This document shows positions 21,401 to 28,969 of a stretch of 60,000 nt of DNA, one piece after another; the first letter of the stretch is position 1, and each line of letters begins with the position of its first letter. The position numbers and the translations under genes are program-made. Origin of the DNA: Takakia lepidozioides (taxonomy: Eukaryota; Streptophyta; Takakiopsida; Takakiales; Takakiaceae); contig CM060734.1 in the NCBI GenBank assembly GCA_030704615.1, positions 23,066,001-23,126,000 on the forward strand, read 5' to 3'. The notes beneath the pieces were generated by a model that saw only the letters and a list, made by a program, of their open reading frames with translations, was not told where the DNA came from and made no database searches.

Positions 21401-23438
21401 CAATGATATCATCCTGGTGAAGACCTTTGCCCACCCGGGCATTGAAGTCACCCAATAAGACCACCTGACCTTTGGCGAGGAACATAGCACGGTCCAGCTT
21501 TACGTCGTCAAAGGCTTGTCCGCGTCAGCACTAAGGGTTCCCTCTGGGGGCATGTAAACACCACCCACAAAGAGGTCCTTCGTATTCACTCCGCCCTTCA
21601 ATTTCAGTTTCAGCCAGATACTGTGCTCATACCGCAAACCCTTGTTGATAATTTCACAATTGTCACACAACTCACGGACAAAGAAGCCAATCCCTTTTTT
21701 ACCACGTTTGGCAGAGGCCGCCTTAAGAGCACACCATCTGATCAAACCACCTATAACCAATGACATCTCCAACCAGTTTGTCCGAAGTTTCCCATGTCTC
21801 TGGCCCTGCACAGATATGAATACCATTTGCCTGAAGAACTTGTCCCACTTCAAATTGTTGCCTCATTGAATCACCAATGTCTAAGACCACTCTCCAGCCT
21901 GTCAAGGGACGAACTTCTTTGAGGTTGACATGATGTGAGACTCTATTTGTAGCATTTTTAGACATTGAAACCTTCAGACTACCTCTGTTATCAAGTCTCG
22001 AGATGGAGCCATTAGCCACATAATCCAAGCCTAAGCTGGAGCATGTAGTTTTAAAGGACACGTCGTCCATCCTGGGATTCACCCCAAAAACTACACATGA
22101 AGCCCTAGATTTGGCATAAGTAACCAATTCCCAGGAATCACCCTGGGGAGTGTTGTTGTTGACAAGGGATAAGATATTGTTTGATTTCGCAGGCTATAAG
22201 TTTAAACACAAGGACCAACCCTAGCCCAAGTGCCGAGTATGCTAGACAGAGCATACAACTGCCCATTTTGGGCGGAGGGGCTGCCCCCAAGCGGTAGGGG
22301 TCCGCTTGTTACCATTGAGAGATCACACTCCAGGGAGCTGCAGGGAATGGCCCGCGTAGGCATATTCTAAAGAGGGGGAGGCCCCAAACTCTCCAACTAA
22401 ATCCAATGCACTACCTTACCTGAACCCTAAACCCTCTCCCTGTCCTCTAGGAAGCCTATTGCCATTGGGTGGACTTGATACGGATAAATGTCTCTGTGAC
22501 TAAATGCCGGCCTTGTGACCTCATGTCTTTGTTTGTTCTCACCTGAAGTGGGAGCGATAGAGACTTCCATGTTGAGAGGAAACCACTTGTGATGCAGGTT
22601 GTCCAATGGTACGTAGAACGGGGTTGCAAAGATATGGAGTTGTGCTTGGCACTCACTGCGGCAGCTTCTAGCAGTCGTATTGAAGTTGCAGCCCATCTTC
22701 TCGATCATGTTCCCCATCATGTGCTACAGACTCTCAGCACAGAAATCTTGAAGGTACTATACCTTGAAACATCCCTGGTCTATTTAAGGTGTAAGCTAGA
22801 AGTGTCCCGACTGCAGTAAAGGTGTGGATTGTGTCTTCAGCTGCCATTGAAACTCTAATGTACACTTTCATGACACGCCTACAAACATTCCCCTCAAACC
22901 CTCCTGATGTCTTTTGATTCGGCAACTTCAGGCAGCAGGCGAGCGCTCAGTGGGTTCCCTCAAGGGTATAGCCTTTCTCCTACAGGCTGATTTTTTGAGC
23001 AACTCCGAGGTGACCTACAGGATTGCTGACAACATTGCCACGTCAGCGGATGAAGCAATTACTCCAGAGCTGCGAGCCTTTTTGTTGAAAGAATGGTCAG
23101 AGGAAGCCTTTCTGAGGGGACGATTGCTGGGACAAGCTCACCATCTCAATGTCATGCGTGCGCTGAAAAGGGGGTCTTCTCCTCTTCACCTACAAGAACT
23201 TCCATTGCAGTTGCAAGTCACTGTTGCCTATCTCCCTCTCTATAAAGAGTGTGTGGCTTCAAGCGGTGTGGTTCTTTCTCAGTGGCTAAGGGGCCAGCTG
23301 GTTGAGGCTGCCCTGAAGCTGAACCCAGGTGGTCATTTTCCATCAGAGGAGAGTTTTGTCAAGTCAAGTAAGCAGGCACTCCTTTCTGTTCTAGAGTCAC
23401 GTCTGCCTGGGTTTTTGCTAGTGTCCCTTGGTGGGTAG
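6136..23438 (+). CDS. SKIP35: SKIP35-like ankyrin-repeat protein, seven exons (640 aa)
   Basis: Exons 6136-6322, 6967-7252, 13836-14006, 14181-14637, 18923-19081, 22598-22753 and 22932-23438 total 1,923 nt (640 codons plus TGA/TAG-type stop). All six introns are GT-AG and the phases (1, 2, 2, 0, 0, 0) join without a break. From about residue 105 the protein follows the plant SKIP35 family as I know it: HDWALAESFIPLADSQ, LASCVSACRSRTMSLADTV, RERLQECNGDEVLKAEA, LVEGGADNVNQCFLEAARFG, ALGFASHYCKIATM and AAGERSVGSL. Ankyrin-like helices fill about residues 320-480. SKIP35 was named for binding SKP1/ASK proteins of SCF ubiquitin ligases; its biochemical role is little defined. The start is the first ATG after an in-frame TGA at 6124-6126. 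The weakly conserved first 100 residues make exon 1 the least certain part. The frame is intact although introns 1, 2, 4 and 5 carry LINE sequence. Confidence 0.9.
6790..6906 (+). mobile_element. LINE 3'-end fragment in SKIP35 intron 1
   Basis: It matches the last 60 or so bases of the intronic LINE family (GGGCACGGGGTC.ATGGCC through TATG.TGAGTACATTCTCTC). A TC-rich run lies just upstream at 6808-6830. It is a very short 5'-truncated insertion or remnant. Confidence 0.6.
6967..7252 (+). CDS. SKIP35: SKIP35-like exon 2
   Basis: The acceptor is GATTTTCAG and the donor CTAAG|GTAGTTCC. The second half encodes the conserved block ending ALDSIWFL; two bases (AG) are left over and complete a serine codon with the first base of exon 3. 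Confidence 0.85.
7587..7612. repeat. TC microsatellite in SKIP35 intron 2
   Basis: A (TC)n run with interspersed G, followed by CATTGATAATG. The same CATTGATAATG follows the LINE tail at 10868, so this run may be an older LINE tail. Confidence 0.6.
7628..7743 (+). repeat. 115-bp intronic repeat, copy 1
   Basis: It begins CTCCCTGTCCTCTAGG and ends TTCGACCTGAAG. It is about 90% identical by eye to 22438-22549 in intron 5. Each copy abuts the 5' end of a LINE, but the LINEs lie in opposite orientation while the repeat does not, so it is not simply part of the LINE. Confidence 0.7.
7850..7975 (+). promoter_or_regulatory. Structured 5' leader of LINE copy 1a
   Basis: Three small stem-loops lie in a row: AAGCGG/CCGCTT around ACCCCTA, GCCCAA/TTGGGC, and GTATGCT/AGCATAC. 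The same three are kept in copy 3 (22200-22320, opposite strand). Conservation between copies suggests a transcribed, folded leader; its function is not known. Confidence 0.5.
8049..10046 (+). pseudogene. LINE ORF: N-terminal region, 47-residue repeats and APE-type endonuclease
   Basis: 665 codons open from ATG. Residues about 1-130 are unrecognised. Three near-identical 47-residue units (EGFGTLNGLPILKVYTRR...) follow at about 136-260. An exonuclease-endonuclease-phosphatase domain covers about 280-540, with LATFNFSGL, QETW, VYMPTEG, GDFNARVG and TSDHFLVW. This domain nicks target DNA for target-primed reverse transcription. The frame is lost near 10,000-10,040: the continuation (INQLVRSQKKLYWDKLYSE) lies in another frame at 10000-10368. 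A complete element would continue into reverse transcriptase; here it does not. Confidence 0.75.
8454..8876 (+). repeat. 141-bp tandem repeat inside LINE ORF, three units
   Basis: GAAGGATTTGGTAC recurs at 8454, 8595 and 8736, an exact 141-bp (47-codon) period that preserves the frame. LINE copy 2 starts within the last unit and copy 3 lacks the whole block, so unit number differs between copies. Confidence 0.85.
10870..11450 (+). mobile_element. LINE fragment 1b (C-terminal domain and tail)
   Basis: It starts at DENDNEVRQKTSLNLF inside the reverse-transcriptase C-terminal region and ends in the family tail CTTATGAGTACATTCTCTC. It begins directly after the tail of copy 1a, so the two are joined head to tail. 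The zinc motif CNCLLCGQ...HFLIHC is kept. Confidence 0.75.
11451..13075 (+). mobile_element. LINE fragment 1c with internal inversion
   Basis: It follows the tail of 1b immediately. It starts in reverse transcriptase (IIQGRKKK..KKAYDTVWRDGL), switches strand near 11600, and returns to the + strand near 12030. The rest runs to the tail: an ORF at 12278-13057 includes CNCPLCGQPEDNIHYLIHC. The inverted part matches the reverse complement of about 16930-17365 in copy 2. Confidence 0.75.
11610..12028 (-). mobile_element. Inverted reverse-transcriptase segment within LINE 1c
   Basis: Read on the minus strand this segment encodes the part of reverse transcriptase from VAQGCTLSPLLFN past the FADDF catalytic motif towards TYLGVEF, as in copy 2. 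Both junctions are abrupt. It is an inversion of about 420 bp, not a separate insertion, because the flanks are the sequences expected on either side. Confidence 0.65.
13185..13315 (+). mobile_element. LINE 3'-end fragment 1d
   Basis: It matches the last 120 bp of the family (TACCGGCGTCAGCCCCTGAC to GAGTACATTCTCTCTCTC). Confidence 0.65.
13372..13570 (+). mobile_element. LINE 3'-end fragment 1e
   Basis: It begins at CACACAGCAGATTGATGC, an internal site, and ends in TACGAGTACATTCTCTC. It is more diverged than 1d. Host intron continues to exon 3. Confidence 0.65.
13836..14006 (+). CDS. SKIP35: SKIP35-like exon 3
   Basis: The acceptor is TTCTCTTCAG and the donor CAAAG|GTTGGG. It encodes TTQELAAATRLTERL..GAYDFTRAVLRTSFLAS and the CRSRTMSLADTV block. 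It is separated from exon 2 by a 6.6-kb intron full of LINE fragments. Confidence 0.9.
14181..14637 (+). CDS. SKIP35: SKIP35-like exon 4
   Basis: The acceptor is TTTCTGCAG and the donor CTTCAG|GTGCAG. It is the longest internal exon and covers RERLQECNGDEV through FGSTELVRILLQ, including the TEAFDAACFPLTLFSS block typical of the family. Confidence 0.92.
14946..14973. repeat. (TC)n microsatellite at the 5' junction of LINE copy 2
   Basis: An uninterrupted TC run of 28 bp, followed within 10 bp by LINE sequence (CCCCAAGCAGTCTGACGG). Confidence 0.85.
15166..15962 (+). pseudogene. LINE copy 2 endonuclease domain
   Basis: The frame opens further upstream (from 14922) and carries LATFNFSGL, QETW, VYMPTEG, GDFNARVG and TSDHFLV, the EEP-nuclease signature. 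It ends at TAA created by the deletion junction at 15958-15962. It is about 97% identical by eye to copy 1a, so the two are recent relatives. Confidence 0.7.
16280..17572 (+). pseudogene. LINE copy 2 reverse transcriptase
   Basis: This is the only copy in the window that keeps the polymerase core. KKAYDTVW, DQGVAQGCTLSPLLFN (about 16930) and the catalytic FADDF (17050-17064) are present, with the downstream TYLGVEF. Frameshifts near 16490 (after RFRWRQG) and near 17510 break the frame. After them come a stretch ending LSPGRRE, a conserved LLDKSDLEAVVSK block, and the zinc domain. Confidence 0.75.
17964..18389 (+). pseudogene. LINE copy 2 C-terminal zinc-finger domain
   Basis: It encodes CNCPLCGQ..DSIHFLIHC (a CX2CX7HX4C-type finger), then FLEDIWKTRINSIYEGKSYY and the C-terminal tail overlapping the 3' end of the element. 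TAA at 17934-17936 just upstream separates it from the preceding block. Confidence 0.65.
18394..18431. repeat. (TC)n(CA)n microsatellite at the 3' end of LINE copy 2
   Basis: A TC run passes directly into a CA run of about 11 units, immediately after the LINE tail. Confidence 0.85.
18585..18665 (+). mobile_element. LINE 3'-tail fragment in SKIP35 intron 4
   Basis: It matches GGGGTCAATGGC through ATGAGTACATTCTCTCTCACACAC, with a 10-bp internal difference. A second tail with TC/CA repeat in the same intron. Confidence 0.55.
18923..19081 (+). CDS. SKIP35: SKIP35-like exon 5
   Basis: 53 codons with phase 0 at both ends. The acceptor is GCTGTGCAG and the donor ATGGAG|GTTGGT. It encodes an ankyrin-like segment, with GFASHYCKIATMDCLV and FLGPLMRAAERGC. 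Confidence 0.9.
19632..20234 (-). pseudogene. LINE copy 3 reverse-transcriptase start fused by deletion to zinc domain
   Basis: The frame runs from GQAGFRRNRGCVDHIFTLSQI through KKAYDTVWRDGLW, then straight into EVRQKTSLNLFPVCDMGQ and CNCPLCGQPEDNIHYLIHC. The palm domain with FADDF is missing. The deletion junction keeps the reading frame, which is the notable part. Confidence 0.65.
21723..22127 (-). pseudogene. LINE copy 3 N-terminal ORF and start of endonuclease
   Basis: It starts MVTYAKSR, as does copy 1a, and continues collinearly to about residue 88. It then crosses a deletion of about 200 codons into the endonuclease (ETWETSDKLVGDV). In QE..TW the Gln-Glu has become Pro-Glu (GPETW). 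Confidence 0.65.
22438..22549 (+). repeat. 115-bp intronic repeat, copy 2
   Basis: Partner of 7628-7743. It ends 48 bp before exon 6. See copy 1 for the orientation conflict with the adjoining LINE. Confidence 0.7.
22598..22753 (+). CDS. SKIP35: SKIP35-like exon 6
   Basis: 52 codons, phase 0 at both ends. The acceptor is GTGATGCAG and the donor TTGAAG|GTACTA. It encodes VVQWYVERGCKDMELCLALT and an ankyrin-like repeat ending STEILK. Confidence 0.9.
22932..23438 (+). CDS. SKIP35: SKIP35-like exon 7 (terminal)
   Basis: The acceptor is GCAACTTCAG. The exon encodes the C-terminal 168 residues, starting AAGERSVGSLKG and containing LPLQLQVTVAYLPLYKEC and SQWLRGQLVEAA, and ends with the stop at 23436-23438. 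Confidence 0.9.
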   Translation, partial: AAGERSVGSLKGIAFLLQADFLSNSEVTYRIADNIATSADEAITPELRAFLLKEWSEEAFLRGRLLGQAHHLNVMRALKRGSSPLHLQELPLQLQVTVAYLPLYKECVASSGVVLSQWLRGQLVEAALKLNPGGHFPSEESFVKSSKQALLSVLESRLPGFLLVSLGG

Positions 23439-23643
23439 ATGCTGGTTATACTGACAACCCTTTTTTGGGAGTTTTTCCTTTCGGCTCACCTCACAGATTT
23501 AGCTTGGTTGCATATTGTCAATCAACTCTGACTTGAGGCCTCCCTCTGCCACCCCCCCAATAGAAGAGGGGCCTATCTGTGTGGAGGGTCAGGGAGACTA
23601 TAATGTATGTTGTGGTTGGAGTAGTCAATAATTTAGTGACTCA

Positions 23644-23649
23644 AATAAA
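23644..23649 (+). terminator. Polyadenylation signal of the SKIP35-like gene
   Basis: AATAAA lies 206 bp after the stop codon, a normal 3' UTR distance, and is followed by GT-rich sequence. Confidence 0.55.
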
Positions 23650-25130
23650 GTGGTCCCTTGTGTCGCAGGCCTGTATCCTTTGTGGATGTTCTGACCCTGG
23701 ATTATATATCTTAGGGTCTGTCATAGTGTAGACAATCTCAGCATTTTGGGTGGTGGCATTGAAAGAAACATTCAGAGCAGTTGGGCGGAAACTACTATTG
23801 TTTGGAAGGAATTGAGGACATGCAGGTTGAAGAAATTTTAACGAAGTGAGAGAGTATCCAACTGAAAGAGTAGATGTCTCACTAGAAACCCTATTTCATT
23901 AAAAAAAAATGTAGAAGATGAACACGGAGGATGTAGACAGCTTCCACACATCCTGGACCTTCATCACCACAAAACCTGTGTCTCACCCTCTGTCTCAACA
24001 TATGCTTGAGGTTAGCAAGTATCTCACTATATCAATTATAGATTGTGCAAGCACTTGGTGAGTGTATGTAGTAATGTACAAGATGCATATTGAGTAGTAG
24101 TGCACAAAATGCATAGGATCTTGAAGGTTTTGACCTCTTTATGGTTTATTGACGTACAAGTCTTGTTGTCTTCATGTCTCTTCTGATTTGCTGTGGATAC
24201 ATAGGTTTCAACTCTACAAATTACACCTAGTTAGCAAGAAGCTCCAGGAAGCGATCCTTGCAGGTCGCCTCTTGGCCCAAAGAATGAGGGTGCCATTTCA
24301 AAAGCAACCCCTGGGTCACAGAAAAAGCGACCCATTCTAGGTCGTTTTCAAATACCCATGTTAGACCAGAAATGTGTTTTAAAAAAAGAAACATATTTGT
24401 TGGAACATATTACCTGGAAATCGTTTTTACACACCTAGAATTTTTCTTTAAAAAAATAAATACTGGTCGTTTATTAGAAGCGCTCGTCCCCTCGGGATTG
24501 TTTTTAGGATATCCCTCCATGACAGAGATTTTCTACACCCACATAAAACTAGAAATTAGAAAAACAAATATATTAGAAGCTTGGAGGTCGTTGTCAATTG
24601 TACATCCCCAAAGCAACATGTTCGTCCTATTTTTCGAAGCGACACGACATGGGTCGTTTTTATGTGTAACAGCTGACCTGTCGCTTTGGGGGGTTAGGTG
24701 AATGGCCAAAAAATAATTCCCAAGGGGTCCCTTTTAAGTTTATAAGCGACAACTTGAATATCGCTTTTTAGAATTTATTCGTGGGGATGGGCGTTTGAGG
24801 ACGTCAGACATCGCTTTGGCGTCGCTAACCCCTCTCAAACCCCCCTCAAACGGTGTAGTGATACCTAAGGTGGATTCTCCAAACTTCCGAACGATAGAGA
24901 GAGAGAGAGAGGACTCCGGCCAAGGCCAGCGTAACTAAGACTCACTTCGCCTCATAGCTACTGCCCCCTTTTGGGGGTGGGCCCTGTAAAGAAAACAGGT
25001 GTCCAGGGGACACCGAGTAACCAAGGGGTAGTGGTACCTAGGATACGGGGCAGGAGCGGTATTCCCACCACCGTACTACATTTTTACGGATCGTCTCAAT
25101 TCACTCTTTATACTTCGTAATCATCTGGCC
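23650..25130. other. Intergenic, no gene recognised; (GA)n at 24895-24912
   Basis: AT-rich sequence with scattered GCGAC/GTCGC pairs at 24260-24830 but no clean inverted repeat. A GA microsatellite lies at 24895-24912. No credible coding region. Confidence 0.5.
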
Positions 25131-25149
25131 TGCCCTCCTCCCACCACCA

Positions 25150-25733
25150 CCACCACCCCGATCACAATCTTATCTCTGCTATTATCAAACTAGCAATTAC
25201 CATCGACAAACCCATCCACTTTCTCAAAGTACGATCTACAAACCATCCTCACTCGTGAGACAAACAAACAAGCCCTAGCATCCACCAGCCACACCAAGGT
25301 CCATATCCAAAAATGGACTCAATCTACCGTACTTCACCATAAGTTATCAAACTACTTTTGGCACACCAAGGTTATCACTGACGCGCAAATCCGACAAACC
25401 TTCAAATTCCGGTACGCTCAATACATGGGACACCAACGTAAGCACATCTTCTGGCCACGCCTATTTCCATCCCCCTACTGCCCATTATGCACACACACAC
25501 ATCAAGAACACGACACCTGGCCCCGCCTTCTAAGTCAATGTACTCACCCGGTTATTCATGGCCTCCGCATTACTCGCCATAACCACGTTGTCTGGCACAT
25601 TCATAAACTTCTCATGACCCGCCCTGAAACCAGATGGTTCTCACTCATCAATGCTGGTACCTATCAAGGCCGACCCCCGGATCATACTGTCCTCACTGGC
25701 TCCTCCCGTGTACTTGTCTATATTTACTTGTGA
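25150..25733 (+). pseudogene. 3' part of a second LINE family: RNase H end and C-terminal Cys/His domain
   Basis: Read across one frame change, the strand gives HFLKVRS, then NKQALAS (compare the GNxxAD-LA end of RNase H). Next come FWHTKV..A.IRQTFKFRYAQYMGH and a CPLC...HDTWPRLLSQC..P finger followed by TRHNHVV. This is the layout of plant and algal LINEs with RNase H. It differs clearly from the intronic LINE family. Truncated and broken. Confidence 0.55.
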
Positions 25734-26215
25734 TAGGGCTTCAAAGATGGCCATAAGCTCGGCCCGGAGGATGGTGGCGGGTCCAGGGAGCCTATGGGCC
25801 GTCCCTTTGTTGGTGGCGGCATGAGAGACGCCATATCTGGCAAGGGAGCTAGATTGGGAGCCATCTGTGTAGTGTGAGTGGAGTGGGGGGTATTTGGGGG
25901 AGATAGGCCCCAGGTAGACAGGCGGGGCGTCATGAGGGGTTACATTAGGGGGGGTGCGGGGGCGGGGTGGGATTTTGTCTCATATTGTGTTAATATTTTG
26001 CATATATGATGGTCTGGTGGAGGAGCAGTGGCCCGGTGGGAGTGGATAGGTGGTAAGTAACATATCATGAGTATGAGATAAAAGATGTTTAAGGCGTGTG
26101 AAGCAGTCTGGAGGTATAAGGGTGTCAGGGTCATTATGGACAAACAGAAGTAATGTCAAAGTGGGTTCTTTGTGTCGCAGGTATTTAGGGAAAGGTAGGT
26201 TTCGCATGTAGCGAA
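25734..26215 (-). pseudogene. RNase H N-terminal half of the second LINE family, tail to tail with the + fragment
   Basis: On the minus strand YTDGSQSSSLARYGVSHAA and ILRAELMAIFEAL (25885-25735) are RNase H motifs with the first catalytic Asp and the Glu. Upstream residues (RNLPFPKYLRHKEPTLTLLLFVHND) fit the linker between reverse transcriptase and RNase H. The + fragment holds the other half of RNase H, so an original element was broken and inverted here. Confidence 0.55.
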
Positions 26216-26236
26216 GTTGGTTAGGTTCAATGGCGG

Positions 26237-27403
26237 CTAATGTTGTTGCCCCGTGGATGAGGCCATTCCTTTTGCAGTTTCTTCATCAAGGAGACTTGTT
26301 AAACCTTGATCCTCCAGCACCTCTTCAGTGCCTTCTGTCACATCTATGGCCTTGTTCAGTTCTTCCTCTCCTTGTGGCACATCCCAATCGTCTAGCAAAT
26401 CATCTCCAGAGGTGTTGTGCCACTCCTCATCATCAGATTCTGAGTCTTCACTGGTGGTAGTCTCTTCACTTGTATCAGATTCCACCTCCACTAGGTTGGG
26501 AGAGCTGGTGATGCTCATGATGCCCTCCTCCTCAACACCAGATTTGTGATTCTCTTCATTAGAGCAGCTCGTCAATCCTGCAACTACCCTGTAATCTGGC
26601 TCACACTGATTGACAGTGTGTAGTGGAAAGTGTGCCACATCCTTGCTTGGCCCATATCGAATTCTGATGGTCTCATTCTCCGTGTCAACCACAACCCCAA
26701 ACTTCTTTAAAAAGTCAAGTCCCAACAACATGTGGTAGGTATCAGTATCAACAATCATGAAAGATAATCTGTTGGTGAGTTCCCCTACAATGACTTTGAG
26801 ATCTTCAAGTCTACCCATGGCTGTCTCTACAGCACCTGAGGCCACCCTGTAAGTCATGTCTTTATCACTCACCACTGACCCCATCAAACCCAAATCTCTG
26901 ACAGTGCTGGCAGCCTTAACAGATAACATGGCTCCAGTATCCACCTGCCCCAAGACTTGATGTCCACCAATAGAAACCATGGCATGTAAGGCCTTCACCT
27001 TGCCTAAATGTGTATATGCCACCTCAGCTCAAGACTTCTTCTTAGGACCTGCCACAAGTGCAACAGTAGTTGTTGGCTGAACTCCTGGTGTCAGCTTTGT
27101 TGTTGTTACCACATTTGTTGCCTCCTTTTGCTGATGTACAGCCTTTTCCACAACTTTAACAATTCCCTTCAGTTTCTCCAATTCTCCTGGTACATACATA
27201 ATCAGATCCATAGGTGACAATGAAATTCTCCCTTTATAGAATTGGTTGAGAATCCTGGACTTTGTACCTCCATCAACGTTCAAAAGTTCAAACCGGGTAG
27301 CCAGGACATGTTCCGTCACAGTCGCGAATCCATTGTCAAGTGCTTCTTTGGAGAAAGGCACTGGTTTGTCGTCAGAATAAAACTCTGCTTCGGAGGAAGC
27401 CAT
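26237..27403 (-). pseudogene. LTR-retroelement gag-protease reading frame with one internal TGA
   Basis: The first part (27403-27029, 124 codons) is a gag-like segment rich in Lys and Thr. After TGA at 27029-27031 the same frame continues to 26237 with a retropepsin-type protease. Its active site is VDTGA (27022 minus about 80 nt), and MLLGLDFLKKFG forms the second half. A long acidic tail follows. No reverse transcriptase follows; the second LINE fragment abuts instead. The element is truncated. Family: probably Ty3-like, not certain. Confidence 0.6.
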
Positions 27404-27589
27404 GTTACGTCCCCGAGCGGGGGGTTCTCTTTCCTCAGCTGCTCCTTTGTGAAATCAGATGATTCAGCTATGCAACACACTGGTTGCACATGAAATGAGG
27501 CGAAACCACCCGTTCCTTGAAGATTGTGCATATTATGATATTCCATCTAATCAATGTGGGACGGTTCCTGACAAGTCACCGTCAAATTT
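27404..27589 (-). other. Probable 5' extension of the gag frame and junction to MULE copy B
   Basis: A minus-strand frame at 27546-27316 (MEYHNMHNLQGTGG...) overlaps the gag start in another frame; it may be gag N-terminus after a frameshift. The left end of MULE copy B lies somewhere here but could not be placed. Confidence 0.35.
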
Positions 27590-28396
27590 TTGAATGGGTC
27601 CATCTTCTTGGAGAAAGAGGTGTACGATTTCGACGGGAAGTTGTTGAAATACTCTTTTCAAAATCGTGATGAGATGGCTCATGTGAGCCAGTGGAGAGTG
27701 CGCCCTGGTAGATACAGAGTACTTGGAGAGCCTCGGAGAAAGTTCCTTGGATCATATGTGACGCCCGGGACTGCTGCTTCAGTCCTTGAAGACAAAATGG
27801 AGGTGGTGGTGAAAAAAAAAGAAACGTGCTCAACTCCAATCGTTGAGCTTTCGGATTCGTCCGCTGATGACATTAGTGAAATTCCAACTCCAGTCCTTTG
27901 TACTGTAGTTGTGGAAGCGGATGAAGAAGACATTTGTAGTGTCATTCCAAAACTACGGGCGATGGGAGGAATGGCAGGTTTCAAAAGTGAGTTGTGGGGA
28001 ATTGATTGGGAAGCTTTGAAGCAGGTGCCTGTGAAGTTCCTGCCAGAGACTTTTGATGGGGATATCCTATTTGAGCTGCCTCCTCCTCCGCAAGTTGGAG
28101 GTATAACAAGCATGATGCACGGAATGGACAAGAAACACGACGGGCACCCATGGTGCAGAACAAAAACATCCAATATTCAAAATGAGGACAAGTTTGTTTT
28201 CAGGAGAACAGTTGGCAATGGACACCTTAGGTGTGATAATTTGAATTGCAGACACTTTCTTCAGTCTGGGGTTCACAATCAAAGTGAGTGGGAGGGTCTC
28301 GCGGAAAATCCATTTAAGCCTGGGACTGCTCCTCCAGCGGAAACCACTTTCGTTTGCAAATTCTGCAAACTAGTACCAACCTGCCTGGCGCTGCAA

Positions 28397-28460
28397 CGAC
28401 GCAATGGCGTGAGCGCGCGAGCGTACGCTCACGCAGGAGTGACGTGGCGTGAGCGTCATG
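28397..28460 (-). repeat. MULE 3' terminus of copy C (left end)
   Basis: GGCGTGAGC and GAGCGTACGCTC, a short perfect palindrome, lie beside GACGTGGCGTGAGCG. Inverse of 34378-34440. Confidence 0.65.
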
Positions 28461-28969
28461 TCAGCATGCTAATGTGGCGGCAAATGATGATGTGGCACTG
28501 TCCGTCATCTGCCACATCAGCATTAACATGCGCCGCCTATAACCAAGGATGGTCCTATGACCATGGAATTAATGCAGGGAATCTTGCCTAAATAGAATCA
28601 AGACTACCATGAGGCCTACAATTGTAGCATCCAACATTGTGCAATTACAAATGCTTGTTTCACTTTTACAATTACGAGGACGAGAAAATATCCTCACAAA
28701 GTGTGTGCCATAGAGGCTACCACGGGAAGACCTTCCTCCCTCCTCAAATAACAATGAGAGTTAGGATCATCTTCAAAAGATGATTGTAGTGCATAGCGAC
28801 AGCAAGACATGTAGACTTCGAACGGTGCAATGACAAATGTGCTTTTAAAAGTTGCCACTCAGAGCTCACTCAGTATAGTTGGAGGCCATATCATTGCACC
28901 GCCGACGAATTGATGTGAATTACACATTTCAAATCATGGTCATCCACATACCACATTGCATAGTTGATG
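28460..28969. other. 3' non-coding part of MULE copy C
   Basis: A non-coding tail between the terminus and the stop codon of copy C; no other feature. Confidence 0.5.

Larger units (their letters stand above)
19456..22430 (-). mobile_element. LINE copy 3 in SKIP35 intron 5, antisense, reverse transcriptase mostly deleted
   Basis: On the minus strand it runs from the 5' leader (22430) to the tail (19456). The leader and N-terminal region match copy 1a. The 47-residue repeats are deleted (GDSM joins directly to FEVGQVLQ). Endonuclease pieces lie at 21850-20830, linker at 20690-20270, then the start of reverse transcriptase. After KKAYDTVWRDGLW it jumps to DENEVRQKTSLN, losing FADDF. Several frameshifts are present. 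It is antisense to the host gene. Confidence 0.8.

Noticed and set aside
24260-24830. GCGAC/GTCGC pairs as an extra hairpin array
   Set aside because: Spacing and flanks are irregular and GCC/GGC arms are missing; not convincingly related to the arrays beyond 38 kb.
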